Part shown: piece by piece, positions 34,852 through 44,441 of the stretch
Layout: every line of letters starts with the position of its first letter
How positions within the stretch are numbered: position 1 is the stretch's first letter
Source: an uncultured Bacilli bacterium
GTDB lineage: Bacteria > Bacillota_I > Bacilli_A > RF39 > UBA660
DNA: 64,000 nt
Assembly (NCBI GenBank): GCA_934097085.1
Contig: CAKONK010000008.1
Location: 1 to 64,000 of the forward strand
Direction: 5' to 3'
The notes under the pieces: generated by a model
What the model saw: only the letters and a program-made list of their open reading frames with translations
Told to the model about the DNA's origin: nothing
Database searches by the model: none
Made by a program: the position numbers and the translations under genes

Positions 34852-35895
34852 ATGGCAAAAGATTTAATGATAAGAAGCAGTAGTGCTGAATTTCTAATAT
34901 TTGAAAGACAAACACATGATAAGGGAATTCAAGTTAGATTTGAAGATGGTGATTTATGGCTAACACAGAAAGCTATTGGAGAACTTTTTAATACAACTCG
35001 AAATAATATTACTATGCATATTAATGATATATACGATAGTTATGAATTAGACCAAAATTCAACAAGTAAGAAATTCTTACTAGTTCAAAATGAAGGCGAT
35101 AGAAAAGTAAAAAGAAATATACAATATTACAACCTAGATGTGGTTATTTCAGTAGGTTACAAAGTAAACTCAGATAGAGCCATCCAATTTAGAAGGTGGG
35201 CAACTTATATATTAAAAGAGTTTTCAAAAAAAGGTTATATAATAGATAAAAGGAGAATGGCAAATGGTACATTCTTTGACGAAGACTACTATGATTCTTT
35301 ACTTGCCGAAATAAGAGAAATAAGATTATCAGAAAGACGCTTTTATCAAAAAGTTACTGATATTTATGCGACAAGCGTGGATTATGATAAAAAATCTCCG
35401 ACAACAATTAAATTTTTTAAAAAGGTTCAAAATAAAATGCATTATGCAGTATCACATCAAACTGCTGCTGAAATTATATATAATAGAGCTGACTCAGAGA
35501 AAGAACATATGGGTCTTACTTCTTGGAAAAACTGCCCAAATGGAAAAATTTTAGAAACGGATGTAGTTATAGCTAAAAACTATTTGTCTAAAGAAGAAAT
35601 GGAAAGTTTAGAACTAATAGTATCAGCATTTTTGGATTTAGCAGAAAATAGAGCAAAAAGGCACATTCCAATGACTATGGAAGATTGGTCGGAAAGAATA
35701 GATAAGTTTTTACTTGCGGATGATTTAGATATATTAAAAGATGCTGGAAAAATATCACACGAAATAGCTTGTGATAAAGCTTTATTAGAATTTGAAAAAT
35801 ATAGAGTTAAACAAGATCTATTATATAATTCTGATTTTGATAATTTTTTAACTGAAGCAAAAATGATAGAAAATGGAAGTGAAAGTAATGAATGA
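34852..35895 (+). CDS. RhuM-family protein, copy 1
   Basis: A 347-residue RhuM-family protein. The N-terminal half has the family's winged/Bro-like DNA-binding region (LWLTQKAIGELFNTTRNNITMHI, shortened) with YYNLDVVISVGYKVNS; a Fic-like helical region follows (KMHYAVSHQTAAEIIYNRAD). GGAGGTG precedes ATG 34852. RhuM genes are mobile accessory genes with unknown function. The last residues GSESNE and the stop are supplied by DR2. Confidence 0.88.
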   Translation: MAKDLMIRSSSAEFLIFERQTHDKGIQVRFEDGDLWLTQKAIGELFNTTRNNITMHINDIYDSYELDQNSTSKKFLLVQNEGDRKVKRNIQYYNLDVVISVGYKVNSDRAIQFRRWATYILKEFSKKGYIIDKRRMANGTFFDEDYYDSLLAEIREIRLSERRFYQKVTDIYATSVDYDKKSPTTIKFFKKVQNKMHYAVSHQTAAEIIYNRADSEKEHMGLTSWKNCPNGKILETDVVIAKNYLSKEEMESLELIVSAFLDLAENRAKRHIPMTMEDWSERIDKFLLADDLDILKDAGKISHEIACDKALLEFEKYRVKQDLLYNSDFDNFLTEAKMIENGSESNE

Positions 35896-35915
35896 AAATA
35901 TAACAAAAATTAATT
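35875..35915 (+). repeat. 41-bp copy of the rbgA 5' end (DR2)
   Basis: Identical over 41 bp to 37077-37117, including the rbgA ribosome site and first ten codons. After it the similarity decays (MNENITKIN then WYVRNHEKTHLNT and a stop), so this is a dead 5' fragment of rbgA. Confidence 0.85.
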
Positions 35916-36071
35916 GGTATGTGAGAAATCATGAAAAAACACACTTGAATACTTGAAAATAAAAGAAATTTTTTCTAAATACTTTGTATATTTTGGGACA
36001 TTTTTTAATAAATTTTAATTTAAATTGATAAGTGTATGACTTATGAAAAACTATAGAAAAGGAGGTTATTA

Positions 36072-37076
36072 ATGGAAGATAATAAACTAATTATATATAA
36101 AAATAGTGAAGGTAATATTATAGTAGATGCTATTTATAAAGACGAAACTTTATGGCTATCACAAAAGGGTATGTCAAAAGTTTTTGATGTTGGTGTACCA
36201 GCAATATCAAAACATTTAAAAAATATATTTAATGAAAACGAATTAGATAAAAATTCAGTTGTTTCCAAAATGGAAATAACTGCACCTGACGGGAAAAAAT
36301 ATAATACTGAAGTTTATAGTTTAGATGCTATAATTGCTGTTGGTTATAGAATTAATTCTAAAAAAGCAACAGAATTTAGAATATGGGCTACAAAAATTTT
36401 AAAAGAATATATGACAAAGGGTTTTGCTTTAAATGATGAACGTTTTATAAATGGAAATAAATATGATACAAAATATTTTGATGAATTATTAGAACGTATC
36501 AAAACAATTAGAGTAAGTGAAAGAATGGCATACCAAAAAATAACTGATTTATTTATTGCAACTTCAACTGATTACAGTCCTAAATCTGAAGAAGCTTATA
36601 CTTTCTTTAAAATTGTTCAAAATAAATTACACTATGCTATAAGTGGGCATACTGCTGCCGAATTAATATATAGTAGAGCAAACTCAGATAAAGAGCATAT
36701 GGGATTAACTAATTGGAAAAATTCTCCAGATGGTTTAATATATAAATATGATGTAGTTGTTGCTAAAAATTATTTAACTGAAGAAGAAATGAATAATTTA
36801 AAAGATTTAACGAATTTATTTTTAGTTTTTGCAGAAGATGAAGCAAAACAAAGACATGTAATGACAATGAAAGATTGGATAGATGCAACTGATGATTTAT
36901 TAAAATTTAGAAGAAAAGAAATATTAAATAATAGTGGCAGTATATCTCATATGGAAGCAGTAGAAAAAGCAGAAAAAGAATATGAAAAATTTAGAGTTAT
37001 ACAAGATCAAAAATATATTTCTTCAATGGATGAATTTTATAATAAATATTTAAATGAAAATAGTGATAATGAATAA
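36072..37076 (+). CDS. RhuM-family protein, copy 2
   Basis: A 334-residue paralogue of the gene at 34852. Shared stretches include LWLSQKGMSKVFDV, YSLDAIIAVGYRINS, FRIWATKILKEY, HTAAELIYSRANSDKEHMGLTNWKNSP (shortened) and MTMKDWIDATDDLL. The overall resemblance is about half the residues, so they are old paralogues and not a fresh duplication. AAAGGAGG precedes the ATG. It lies between DR2 and DR3. Confidence 0.88.
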   Translation: MEDNKLIIYKNSEGNIIVDAIYKDETLWLSQKGMSKVFDVGVPAISKHLKNIFNENELDKNSVVSKMEITAPDGKKYNTEVYSLDAIIAVGYRINSKKATEFRIWATKILKEYMTKGFALNDERFINGNKYDTKYFDELLERIKTIRVSERMAYQKITDLFIATSTDYSPKSEEAYTFFKIVQNKLHYAISGHTAAELIYSRANSDKEHMGLTNWKNSPDGLIYKYDVVVAKNYLTEEEMNNLKDLTNLFLVFAEDEAKQRHVMTMKDWIDATDDLLKFRRKEILNNSGSISHMEAVEKAEKEYEKFRVIQDQKYISSMDEFYNKYLNENSDNE

Positions 37077-37117
37077 GGAAGTGAAAGTAATGAATGAAAA
37101 TATAACAAAAATTAATT
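37077..37117 (+). repeat. 41-bp repeat at the intact rbgA start (DR3)
   Basis: The original copy: ribosome site AAGGAAGTG and the first ten codons of rbgA. DR1 and DR2 are copies placed ahead of each RhuM gene. Confidence 0.85.
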
Positions 37118-37950
37118 ATTATCCAGGACATATGGCTAAAACAAAAAGACAAATACTTGAAAATATTAATTTAATTGATATTGTCTATGTAGTTGTTGAT
37201 GCAAGATGTCCAGCCTCTACGATGATAAAGGATATAAATGAAATAATAAAGGGTAAAACTAAAATTTTAGTTATGACCAAAAAAGATTTATGTGATGAAA
37301 AGAAAACAAATTATTTTGTAGAGTTTTATAAAAAGTCAGGTTATGAAGTAATACTTCTTGATTTAAAAAATAATAAAGATTTTAAAAAACTATTTGATAT
37401 TACTAAAAAGTGTACTTCATATATTCAAGAAAAAAGAAAAAGTAAAGGCTTAAAAGAAAAAGAAATTAAAGCATTAGTAATAGGTATTCCTAATGTAGGT
37501 AAATCAACTTTAATTAATAATATGGTAGGTAAAAAAGTTCAAAATGTTGGCAATAAACCAGGCGTAACTAAAAATTTAAATTTCTTGCCAACAAAATATG
37601 GTATAACACTTTTAGATTCTCCGGGAATATTATGGCCAAAACTTGATAATATGACACATGCTTATAATATGGCGACAATTGGCTCAATAAAAAAAGAAGT
37701 CTTAAATATATCTGATATTGGTATGTACATAATTAATTTCTATCTTAAAAGCTATCCAAACATTTTAAAGGATATTTATAAAACATCAGAAACTGATGCA
37801 ATTGAGGTATTTGATAATTTATCTCTAAAATGGGGATTTACAAAAAATGGGGAAACAGACTTTACAAAAGTTAGTGAAAGACTATATAATGATATTATTG
37901 GAGGAAAAATAAAAGGAATTACACTAGATGAAGAAAAGACAGATAATTAA
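37090..37950 (+). CDS. rbgA: Ribosome biogenesis GTPase RbgA (YlqF)
   Basis: A 286-residue circularly permuted GTPase needed for late 50S assembly. The motif order is G4 (MTKKDL), G1 (IPNVGKST), G3 (DSPG), which is the permuted order. N-terminal NYYPGHMAKTKRQ is the family hallmark and fixes ATG 37090. The end overlaps rnhB by 23 nt, a conserved neighbour pair in Firmicutes. Confidence 0.94.
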   Translation: MNENITKINYYPGHMAKTKRQILENINLIDIVYVVVDARCPASTMIKDINEIIKGKTKILVMTKKDLCDEKKTNYFVEFYKKSGYEVILLDLKNNKDFKKLFDITKKCTSYIQEKRKSKGLKEKEIKALVIGIPNVGKSTLINNMVGKKVQNVGNKPGVTKNLNFLPTKYGITLLDSPGILWPKLDNMTHAYNMATIGSIKKEVLNISDIGMYIINFYLKSYPNILKDIYKTSETDAIEVFDNLSLKWGFTKNGETDFTKVSERLYNDIIGGKIKGITLDEEKTDN

Positions 37951-38824
37951 TATATTAAATGATTTAAATATAGATAAAGATAAATATATAATTACAGGTA
38001 AAACTGCTCTTACTATTTATGGCATAACAAAAGAATGTGATTATATATTTTTAATGTGCAGTGAAAATGTAGATAATGAATTTATTAAAGTTACAAATGA
38101 TACTTGTGATTTTGAATTAGTTCATAATTTTAAAGTAGAATCGTTAGAATCACTTTTTGCTAAAGAAGAAAATAAAACTTTAAAAAGAAAAATTGAAGAT
38201 TTAATTTTAATAAAAGATAATCACCATTTTGAAAAAGAATTATATAATAAAGGTTATAAACTAATTGCAGGAACTGATGAAGCAGGAAGAGGACCTTTAT
38301 GTGGCCCAGTGGTTGCGGCAGCTGTAATACTTCCTCATAACTATGAACTTCCTGGTTTAACAGATTCAAAAAAACTTACAGAAAAGCAAAGAGAAAAATA
38401 TTTTGAAATTATAAAAAAAGATGCTATAAGTTATAGTATAAGTATAATTGATAATAAAAAAATAGATGAAATAAATATTTTAGAAGCATCAAGACTTGGT
38501 ATGAATACAGCAGTAGATAACCTAAAAGTTAAACCAGACTTTATAATAACGGATGCAATGGATTTAAAAAGAGAAAATTCTTTAGGAATAATTAAAGGTG
38601 ATGCTAAAAGTATTACCATAGCGGCTGCATCAGTCCTTGCAAAAGTAACAAGAGATCATATAATGGATGAATATGATAAAATATATCCACAGTATGAATA
38701 TAAAAAACATAAAGGTTATCCTACAAAAAGGCATCTTGAATTATTAGAAAAATATGGTATATTAGATATTTATAGGACTACATATGGTCCAGTTAAAAAA
38801 ATTATGGAGGAAAATAATGATTAA
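37928..38824 (+). CDS. rnhB: Ribonuclease HII with N-terminal extension
   Basis: A 298-residue RNase HII that removes ribonucleotides from DNA. The catalytic core begins at GTDEAGRGPLCGPVVAAAVIL (shortened; D and E of DEAGRG) with a second acid in ITDAMDL and the AKVTRDH motif. The first ~95 residues are an extension longer than in B. subtilis; it reads like a small helical domain. It overlaps rbgA and the downstream sulfatase gene. Confidence 0.92.
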   Translation: MKKRQIINILNDLNIDKDKYIITGKTALTIYGITKECDYIFLMCSENVDNEFIKVTNDTCDFELVHNFKVESLESLFAKEENKTLKRKIEDLILIKDNHHFEKELYNKGYKLIAGTDEAGRGPLCGPVVAAAVILPHNYELPGLTDSKKLTEKQREKYFEIIKKDAISYSISIIDNKKIDEINILEASRLGMNTAVDNLKVKPDFIITDAMDLKRENSLGIIKGDAKSITIAAASVLAKVTRDHIMDEYDKIYPQYEYKKHKGYPTKRHLELLEKYGILDIYRTTYGPVKKIMEENND

Positions 38825-40811
38825 AAATAAAATACTAAATAATTACTTAATTTTACTTACTTCTTGTTTTTTAATCGAAGTCATTTTTAGATTAATTAAT
38901 AATTTAAATATTTTAAATTTTTCTTTTTTAAGAACTTTTATAGGTATTAATGTAATTAGTATTATTTTATCTTTAATATATTCCTTATTTAAAAGAAAGG
39001 TTTCATATATATTATCAAGTATTACTGTTTTAATTTTTACTATTTATTCATATGTTCAAATGCTATTTTTAAACTTTTTAGGAGTTTATATGTCCTTTAA
39101 TACGGTAAGTCAAGCAGGGGCTGTAAAAAGTTATATAAAAGATTTTCTTAAAAGCAGTAAACCAGTATTTCTAACTTTATTTTTACCATTTATACTTCTT
39201 ATGTTAGTTTTTATTATTATTGGTATTAGACTTAAAAGTAAACCAAATGATTTTCATTTAAAAAAGAAATATAAATATGAATATCAAATTGTATCATGTA
39301 TTTTACTTATAGCACTATGTTTTTCCTCAATATTTTATTATCATTCATTAAGTGATAAATATAATGATAAATATCAAGTACTTTCTTTAAAAGAATTATT
39401 TTATAAAGCCTCAAATCCTAGTTTAGTAGTAAAGGATTTTGGCATTATTTCTTATGGTTTATTAGATTTAAAAAGTAAATATGTTGAGACAAATATTTAT
39501 AAAAATGATATAATTGCTTATAATCCAGATAAAGATAAAAGAGATATTGACGATACTACTTGGGAAAATATTATAAATAATGAAACTGATAGTACACTCA
39601 ACTCCTTAAATAATTTTTATATTAATAATAAGGTAACTAGTAAAAATGAATATACTGGTAAATATAAAAATAAGAACTTAATAGTTATTATGATGGAAAG
39701 TGTTAATGACATCATTATTAATGAAGAGTATTTTCCAAACTTTTATAAATTATTAAGTTCAAGTTATTACTTTGAAAATAATTATTCTCCGAGAAATAGT
39801 TGTGCTACAGGTAATAATGAATTTAGTGCAATGACTTCACTATATTCAATATATAATAATTGTACATCAAATTTATATGTAAATAATACTTATCCAGAAA
39901 GTATATTTAATTTATTTAATAATAAAGGTTATACCACAAATAGTTTTCATGATTATGATAATACTTATTATGAAAGAACAAGTATTCATCCAAATATGGG
40001 TAGTCAAAATTATTATGATGTTAATAGTTTAAATATGGATTATTCCAATGTTTATGGAGCTTGGCCTAGTGATGTAACTTTAATGGAAAAATATTTAGAA
40101 AAACTTGATGATATTGATGGTAAATTTATGAGTTATATTACAACTGTTACAACTCATCAGCCTTATGCATCACAAAGTGAATATGGAGATAAATATTTAG
40201 ATAAATTCGAGGGTACTTCTTATTCAATTGAACTTAAAAGATATCTTTCAAAAATGACTGAACTTGATAATGCTTTAGGCGTACTTATTGATGGTTTACA
40301 AGAAAGAAATCTTTTAGACGATACTATTATAGTACTTTTCGGAGATCATTATCCTTATGGTATAAATCTTAATATATTAAATGAAATACTTGATAGAGAT
40401 TTAAGTGATTATGAAAATGAAAAAGTACCACTTGTTATTTATGATAGCTCTTTAAAAGAAAGAGTAACTATGGATGAATATACAAGTTATATTAATATTC
40501 TTCCTACAATGGCAAATCTATTTGATTTAGATTATGATCCAAGATATTATATGGGTGATGATTTATTTTCTGATGATTATCAAAGTTTAGTAGTGTTCTA
40601 TGATTATTCATGGAAAAATGAATATGCATACTTTAATGCAAGTACTGGTAAGATTACTTACTTTACAGACTTTACATACTCAGATGAAGAAATTACAAAG
40701 ATAAATGAATTAATTTATGCTAAAATGAATATGAGTAGTAAAGCAATTAAAAATAATTATTTTGCTTACTTATTTGAAAAAATTGAAAATGAAAAGGAGA
40801 GTGTTCAATGA
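38817..40811 (+). CDS. LtaS-type sulfatase-fold membrane enzyme
   Basis: A 664-residue protein with five N-terminal membrane helices and an extracellular sulfatase-fold domain. Motifs are MMESVNDIII (metal-binding Glu), SCATGNNEFSAM (nucleophile Thr region), HDYDNTYY and FGDHYPYG. These place it in the LTA-synthase/phosphoglycerol-transferase family, which adds glycerol phosphate to surface polymers. Length and topology match LtaS. ATG 38817 follows ATGGAGGAAAA and overlaps the rnhB stop. Confidence 0.86.
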   Translation: MIKNKILNNYLILLTSCFLIEVIFRLINNLNILNFSFLRTFIGINVISIILSLIYSLFKRKVSYILSSITVLIFTIYSYVQMLFLNFLGVYMSFNTVSQAGAVKSYIKDFLKSSKPVFLTLFLPFILLMLVFIIIGIRLKSKPNDFHLKKKYKYEYQIVSCILLIALCFSSIFYYHSLSDKYNDKYQVLSLKELFYKASNPSLVVKDFGIISYGLLDLKSKYVETNIYKNDIIAYNPDKDKRDIDDTTWENIINNETDSTLNSLNNFYINNKVTSKNEYTGKYKNKNLIVIMMESVNDIIINEEYFPNFYKLLSSSYYFENNYSPRNSCATGNNEFSAMTSLYSIYNNCTSNLYVNNTYPESIFNLFNNKGYTTNSFHDYDNTYYERTSIHPNMGSQNYYDVNSLNMDYSNVYGAWPSDVTLMEKYLEKLDDIDGKFMSYITTVTTHQPYASQSEYGDKYLDKFEGTSYSIELKRYLSKMTELDNALGVLIDGLQERNLLDDTIIVLFGDHYPYGINLNILNEILDRDLSDYENEKVPLVIYDSSLKERVTMDEYTSYINILPTMANLFDLDYDPRYYMGDDLFSDDYQSLVVFYDYSWKNEYAYFNASTGKITYFTDFTYSDEEITKINELIYAKMNMSSKAIKNNYFAYLFEKIENEKESVQ

Positions 40812-42832
40812 AAAACATAATAATCGTGGAGTCCCCTGCAAAATGTAAAACAATATCTAAGTATTTGGGAGGGGATTATACTGTAGTTTCTTCGAAAGGT
40901 CATATTAGAGATTTAGCAACCTCTGGAAAGTATGGGCTTGGTATTGATATTGAAAATGATTTTAAACCTAGTTATGAAATAATTAAGGGTAAAAAGAAAG
41001 ATGTTAAATATTTAAAAGATTTAATTGAAAAAGCAGATCATATTTACCTTGCAACCGACCCAGACCGTGAGGGAGAAACTATTTCTTGGCATTTATATGA
41101 TGAATTAAAAGTACCTGATGAAAAATATGATAGAATAGTGTTTAATGAAATTACTAAAGATGTTGTTCTAAAGGCTTTAAAAAATCCTCGAAGAATTGAT
41201 ATGAATTTAGTTCATTCTGGAGAAGCTCGTAGATTTTTAGATAGAATTATTGGCTTTAGATTAAGTAAAGTTATGCAGTCTAAAACAGCTGGTAAATCTG
41301 CGGGTAGAGTGCAATCTGTTGCTTTAAAACTTATTGTTGATAGAGAAAGAGAAATACTTGCATTTATTCCTAAAGAATATTGGACTATTGAAGCTGACTT
41401 CAAAGACTTTAAGGCAAATTTAGAAACTTATAAAGAAAAAGCTATAGAAATTCCAAATGAAAAAGAGGCTGATAAAATACTTGATAGTTTAACAAATACA
41501 TTTACTATTAAAAGTGTCGAAGAAAAAGAAAAGAAAAGAAGTGCAAAAGAGGTATTTAAAACTTCAACACTTCAACAGGCATGCTCTAATAAACTAGGGT
41601 TTGCTGCCTCAAAGACAATGAAAATTGCTCAAAAACTTTATGAGGGTATTGAACTCGAGGATGGATTTCATGGCCTTATTACTTATATGCGTACTGATAG
41701 TGTAAGACTTTCTGATGAATTTACTTCTGCATCTTTTGCCTATATTAATAGTAAGTTTGGTAAAGACTATGTAGGTTATGTTAAAAAAGGTAAAAAGACT
41801 GAAAATGTTCAAGATGCTCACGAAGGTATTAGACCAACAAATATTAATTATGAACCAGATAAAATTAAAAAGTATTTAGCACCTGATGAATATAAACTTT
41901 ATAGAATTATTTACTATAGAGCGCTTGCTTCATTAATGGCTGATGCTAAATTTAATTCGACTACAGTACTACTTGATAATAATGATTATGGTTTTAAAGC
42001 AACTGGTAGTGTTCTTACATTTGATGGTTATTTAAAAGTTTATGGTGATTATGAAGATCAAGAAGATACAATTTTACCAGACTTTAAAAATTATAAATCA
42101 GGTATAATTTTATCTGATACAATTACTAAAACTCAACACTTTACAAAACCACCTGCAAGATTTACTGAAAGCTCTCTTATTAAAGAACTTGAATCACTTG
42201 GTATAGGAAGGCCCTCAACTTATGCAACAATTATTTCCACAATTAAAGATAGGGGATATGTTACCCTTGAGGATAAAAAGTTTGTTCCAACAGAGGTTGG
42301 TTTTGAAACCACTGATAAATTGCAAGAATTTTTCTCAAGTATTGTAAACGTTAAATATACCGCTAATATGGAAAAAGATTTAGATGAGATTGCCGAAGGC
42401 AATGAGGATTATAAAAAAATGTTAAAAGACTTTTATGATAATTTTGCTCCTCTTGTAGATAATGCCTTTAAAAATATGGAAAAGAAGAAACCCGAAGAAA
42501 CTGGTGAAAAATGTCCAGAATGTGGTAGTCCTTTAGTTATTAGAAAAGGTAAGTATGGACAGTTTACAGCATGCTCTAATTACCCAACTTGTAAATATAT
42601 TAAAAAAGAAAATAAACAAACAGAAAAAGAAATTATTTGCAAATGTCCAAAATGTGAAGGTAATATTATTGTTAGAAAAACTAAAAAAGGAAAAGAATTT
42701 TATGGATGTGATAATTTTCCTAAATGCAAATATGCATCTTGGTATAAACCAACTGGTGATAAATGTCCTAAATGTAATGATTTATTAGTTATTAAAAATG
42801 GTGAAGTAATTTGTCCTACTTGTGATGAATAA
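40808..42832 (+). CDS. topA: DNA topoisomerase I
   Basis: A 674-residue type IA topoisomerase relaxing negative supercoils. The Toprim domain starts IVESPAKCKTI with the acidic DPDREGE; the active-site Tyr is in YMRTDSVRLSDE. Three C-terminal four-cysteine zinc ribbons (CPECGSPL..., CPKCEGNI..., CPKCNDLL...) end the protein. The start overlaps the upstream stop by 4 nt (ATGA). Confidence 0.96.
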   Translation: MKNIIIVESPAKCKTISKYLGGDYTVVSSKGHIRDLATSGKYGLGIDIENDFKPSYEIIKGKKKDVKYLKDLIEKADHIYLATDPDREGETISWHLYDELKVPDEKYDRIVFNEITKDVVLKALKNPRRIDMNLVHSGEARRFLDRIIGFRLSKVMQSKTAGKSAGRVQSVALKLIVDREREILAFIPKEYWTIEADFKDFKANLETYKEKAIEIPNEKEADKILDSLTNTFTIKSVEEKEKKRSAKEVFKTSTLQQACSNKLGFAASKTMKIAQKLYEGIELEDGFHGLITYMRTDSVRLSDEFTSASFAYINSKFGKDYVGYVKKGKKTENVQDAHEGIRPTNINYEPDKIKKYLAPDEYKLYRIIYYRALASLMADAKFNSTTVLLDNNDYGFKATGSVLTFDGYLKVYGDYEDQEDTILPDFKNYKSGIILSDTITKTQHFTKPPARFTESSLIKELESLGIGRPSTYATIISTIKDRGYVTLEDKKFVPTEVGFETTDKLQEFFSSIVNVKYTANMEKDLDEIAEGNEDYKKMLKDFYDNFAPLVDNAFKNMEKKKPEETGEKCPECGSPLVIRKGKYGQFTACSNYPTCKYIKKENKQTEKEIICKCPKCEGNIIVRKTKKGKEFYGCDNFPKCKYASWYKPTGDKCPKCNDLLVIKNGEVICPTCDE

Positions 42833-42850
42833 TTCATCATTTTTTTTGAT
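42823..42850 (+). terminator. topA terminator
   Basis: TGATGAA and TTCATCA arms around the stop codon, followed by eight Ts. Confidence 0.8.
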
Positions 42851-42911
42851 ATTAAAAAAAATACTAAGATCTTGCTTAATCCCAGTGTTTACCTAGTTCG
42901 TATTTTCCTAT

Positions 42912-43040
42912 ATCTTATACATTTAAGAAAAAATACCTACGAAAATACGTTAAAAGCACTAGTAATTTATAAATTTTTATAGTAAAATTAGTTTGTAAAG
43001 TACAAAAGTACAGTGATAAATTTTCTTAAATGTATAAGAT
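42912..43040 (+). repeat. Perfect 20-bp inverted repeat around 89 bp, candidate invertible promoter
   Basis: The left arm is 42912-42931 (atcttatacatttaagaaaa) and the right arm, its exact reverse complement, is 43021-43040, 25 bp before the target gene start at 43065. The enclosed 89 bp contain promoter-like elements on both strands: TTGTAA-N17-ATAAAT on + and TTGTAC-N18-TATAAA on -. A further imperfect palindrome (CGTATTTTCCTA with TACGAAAATACG) surrounds the left arm. The pattern matches phase-variable inverted promoters; the recombinase is not in the window. Confidence 0.6.
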
Positions 43041-43064
43041 TTGAGAAAAAAGGAAGGCGTATTT

Positions 43065-44348
43065 ATGGGAAAAAATAAGAAAAAGGGTATTTTGATTATA
43101 TCTTGTTTGTTCGTAATATTGTTATCAATATTTTTATATCCAAGAAAAGATGATAATAAAAGTATAATAAAAAAGTCTTATGCTTTTAAAATTAAAAATA
43201 ATGGAGAAACAAGTTATACTTCAGTAGATACTATTCCAAGCGATTTAACAAATTATCATATTGATGAAGAAAAAACAATATGTGAAAATGGTGGTAAGGT
43301 CTCAATAGTGGGTAATAAACTAGCTTATCAAACATTAGGTTCTGATAGATGTAGTGTTTATTTATATTATGAAGAACTTCACGATATTAATATAAATGTT
43401 TCTAATCCAAGTTATCTTTTAGGGGGATATACAAAAAGCATAACTAATTGTGCAAATGCATCTTGGGATTATAAATTAAATGGAGTTGTTATTGACAGTA
43501 TTAATGGTAATACAAAATGTGATTTATCTTTAACTCAAAAGACACCCTCTAATGAAGAACTACTTTCTACAGTAGTAAATAATAAAGCCACTAGAAATGA
43601 AAATGGAAAAAGATATGAAGGAAAAAATCCAAATAATTATATATGGTTTAATGATGAATTATGGAGAATAATAGGAAATATTCCAGTATGTTTAACAAGT
43701 GGATGTAGTACTACTGAAAATAGAGTAAAAATAATAAGAAATGATTCAATTGGAGCTATAAAATATGGAAGAAATTCAACATGGATGGGAAGTAATATTC
43801 AAAAACTATTAAATACATGTTATTTAGGAAAAGAATCATCATGTGATAGTTATTGTTATTCATTTTCTACATCAGTAAAAGGAACATGTGATTACTCAGC
43901 AGATGGAATAGTTGTAACTGATTATTATGGCAAAATGGTTGAGGATGTATACTTTAATGTAGGAGTGGGAGATTCAACATATAAATCAGCGGCAAATTAT
44001 TATACACAAGAAATTGCTACTCATGCAACTAGTACTTCAAAAATAGGACTGATGTATGCAAGTGATTGGGGTTATGCAATCGAAGGATTTAATGGAGTCT
44101 TAGGAAGTAGTGGAAGTCCTCAAAATTCATCTGATAAAAACTGGTTATTTTCAAATGGTAATGAATGGACAATGAATGCATATTCTTCTTCGAATCCTCT
44201 TCTCGTCGGCACCAGTGGCTTTCTGTACGACGACTCGGCTTCGTTTGGCTATGCAGCTAGACCAGTCTTATATCTAAAATCTAATGTATATGTAGTAAGT
44301 GAAACTGGAACTGGAACAAAGGTAGATCCATATAGGATAGGGATGTAA
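43065..44348 (+). CDS. DGR target protein 1
   Basis: A 427-residue protein with an N-terminal anchor helix (ILIISCLFVILLSIFL), the KTICENGGKV/LGSDRCS module shared with the protein at 58, and a C-terminal domain rich in Cys and aromatics (ELWRIIGNIPVCLTSGC...). Its variable region is 44186-44258, encoding SSNPLLVGTSGFLYDDSASF before GYAARPVLYLKS. The C-terminal ~255 residues are nearly identical to the target at 46806 outside the variable region. Such domains have a C-type-lectin/FGE-like fold for ligand display. AAGGAAGG precedes ATG 43065. Confidence 0.88.
   Translation: MGKNKKKGILIISCLFVILLSIFLYPRKDDNKSIIKKSYAFKIKNNGETSYTSVDTIPSDLTNYHIDEEKTICENGGKVSIVGNKLAYQTLGSDRCSVYLYYEELHDININVSNPSYLLGGYTKSITNCANASWDYKLNGVVIDSINGNTKCDLSLTQKTPSNEELLSTVVNNKATRNENGKRYEGKNPNNYIWFNDELWRIIGNIPVCLTSGCSTTENRVKIIRNDSIGAIKYGRNSTWMGSNIQKLLNTCYLGKESSCDSYCYSFSTSVKGTCDYSADGIVVTDYYGKMVEDVYFNVGVGDSTYKSAANYYTQEIATHATSTSKIGLMYASDWGYAIEGFNGVLGSSGSPQNSSDKNWLFSNGNEWTMNAYSSSNPLLVGTSGFLYDDSASFGYAARPVLYLKSNVYVVSETGTGTKVDPYRIGM
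44186..44258 (+). repeat. DGR variable repeat VR1
   Basis: 73 bp aligned without gaps to the template repeat at 46323-46395. There are 14 differences, of which 11 are at template adenines (for example AAC to CTC, AAC to GGC, AAT to TTT). It ends with GGCTATGCAGCT, shared by template and both targets as the presumed initiation end. Confidence 0.92.
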
Positions 44349-44351
44349 TAT

Positions 44352-44382
44352 AAATCGTGCTTCGCTATGTGAAGCCGATTTT
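44352..44382 (+). other. Hairpin downstream of VR1
   Basis: AAATCG/CGATTT with inner GCTTC/GAAGC. An almost matching hairpin follows VR2 at 47880. It may be a terminator, or the structure that DGRs often need just after the variable repeat. Confidence 0.6.
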
Positions 44383-44441
44383 AGAAAATTATAAACATTA
44401 CATTTTCAATGTAAAGTAGAAAGGATGTGTTAAATTTGAAA

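Noticed and set aside
34852..37076. Recent duplication of the RhuM genes
   Set aside because: The proteins differ at roughly half of their positions, while the flanking repeats are nearly identical, so the repeats and not the genes are recent.
42912..43040. Simple terminator hairpin for topA
   Set aside because: topA already has a terminator at 42823-42850; the arms here are 89 bp apart and no T run follows.
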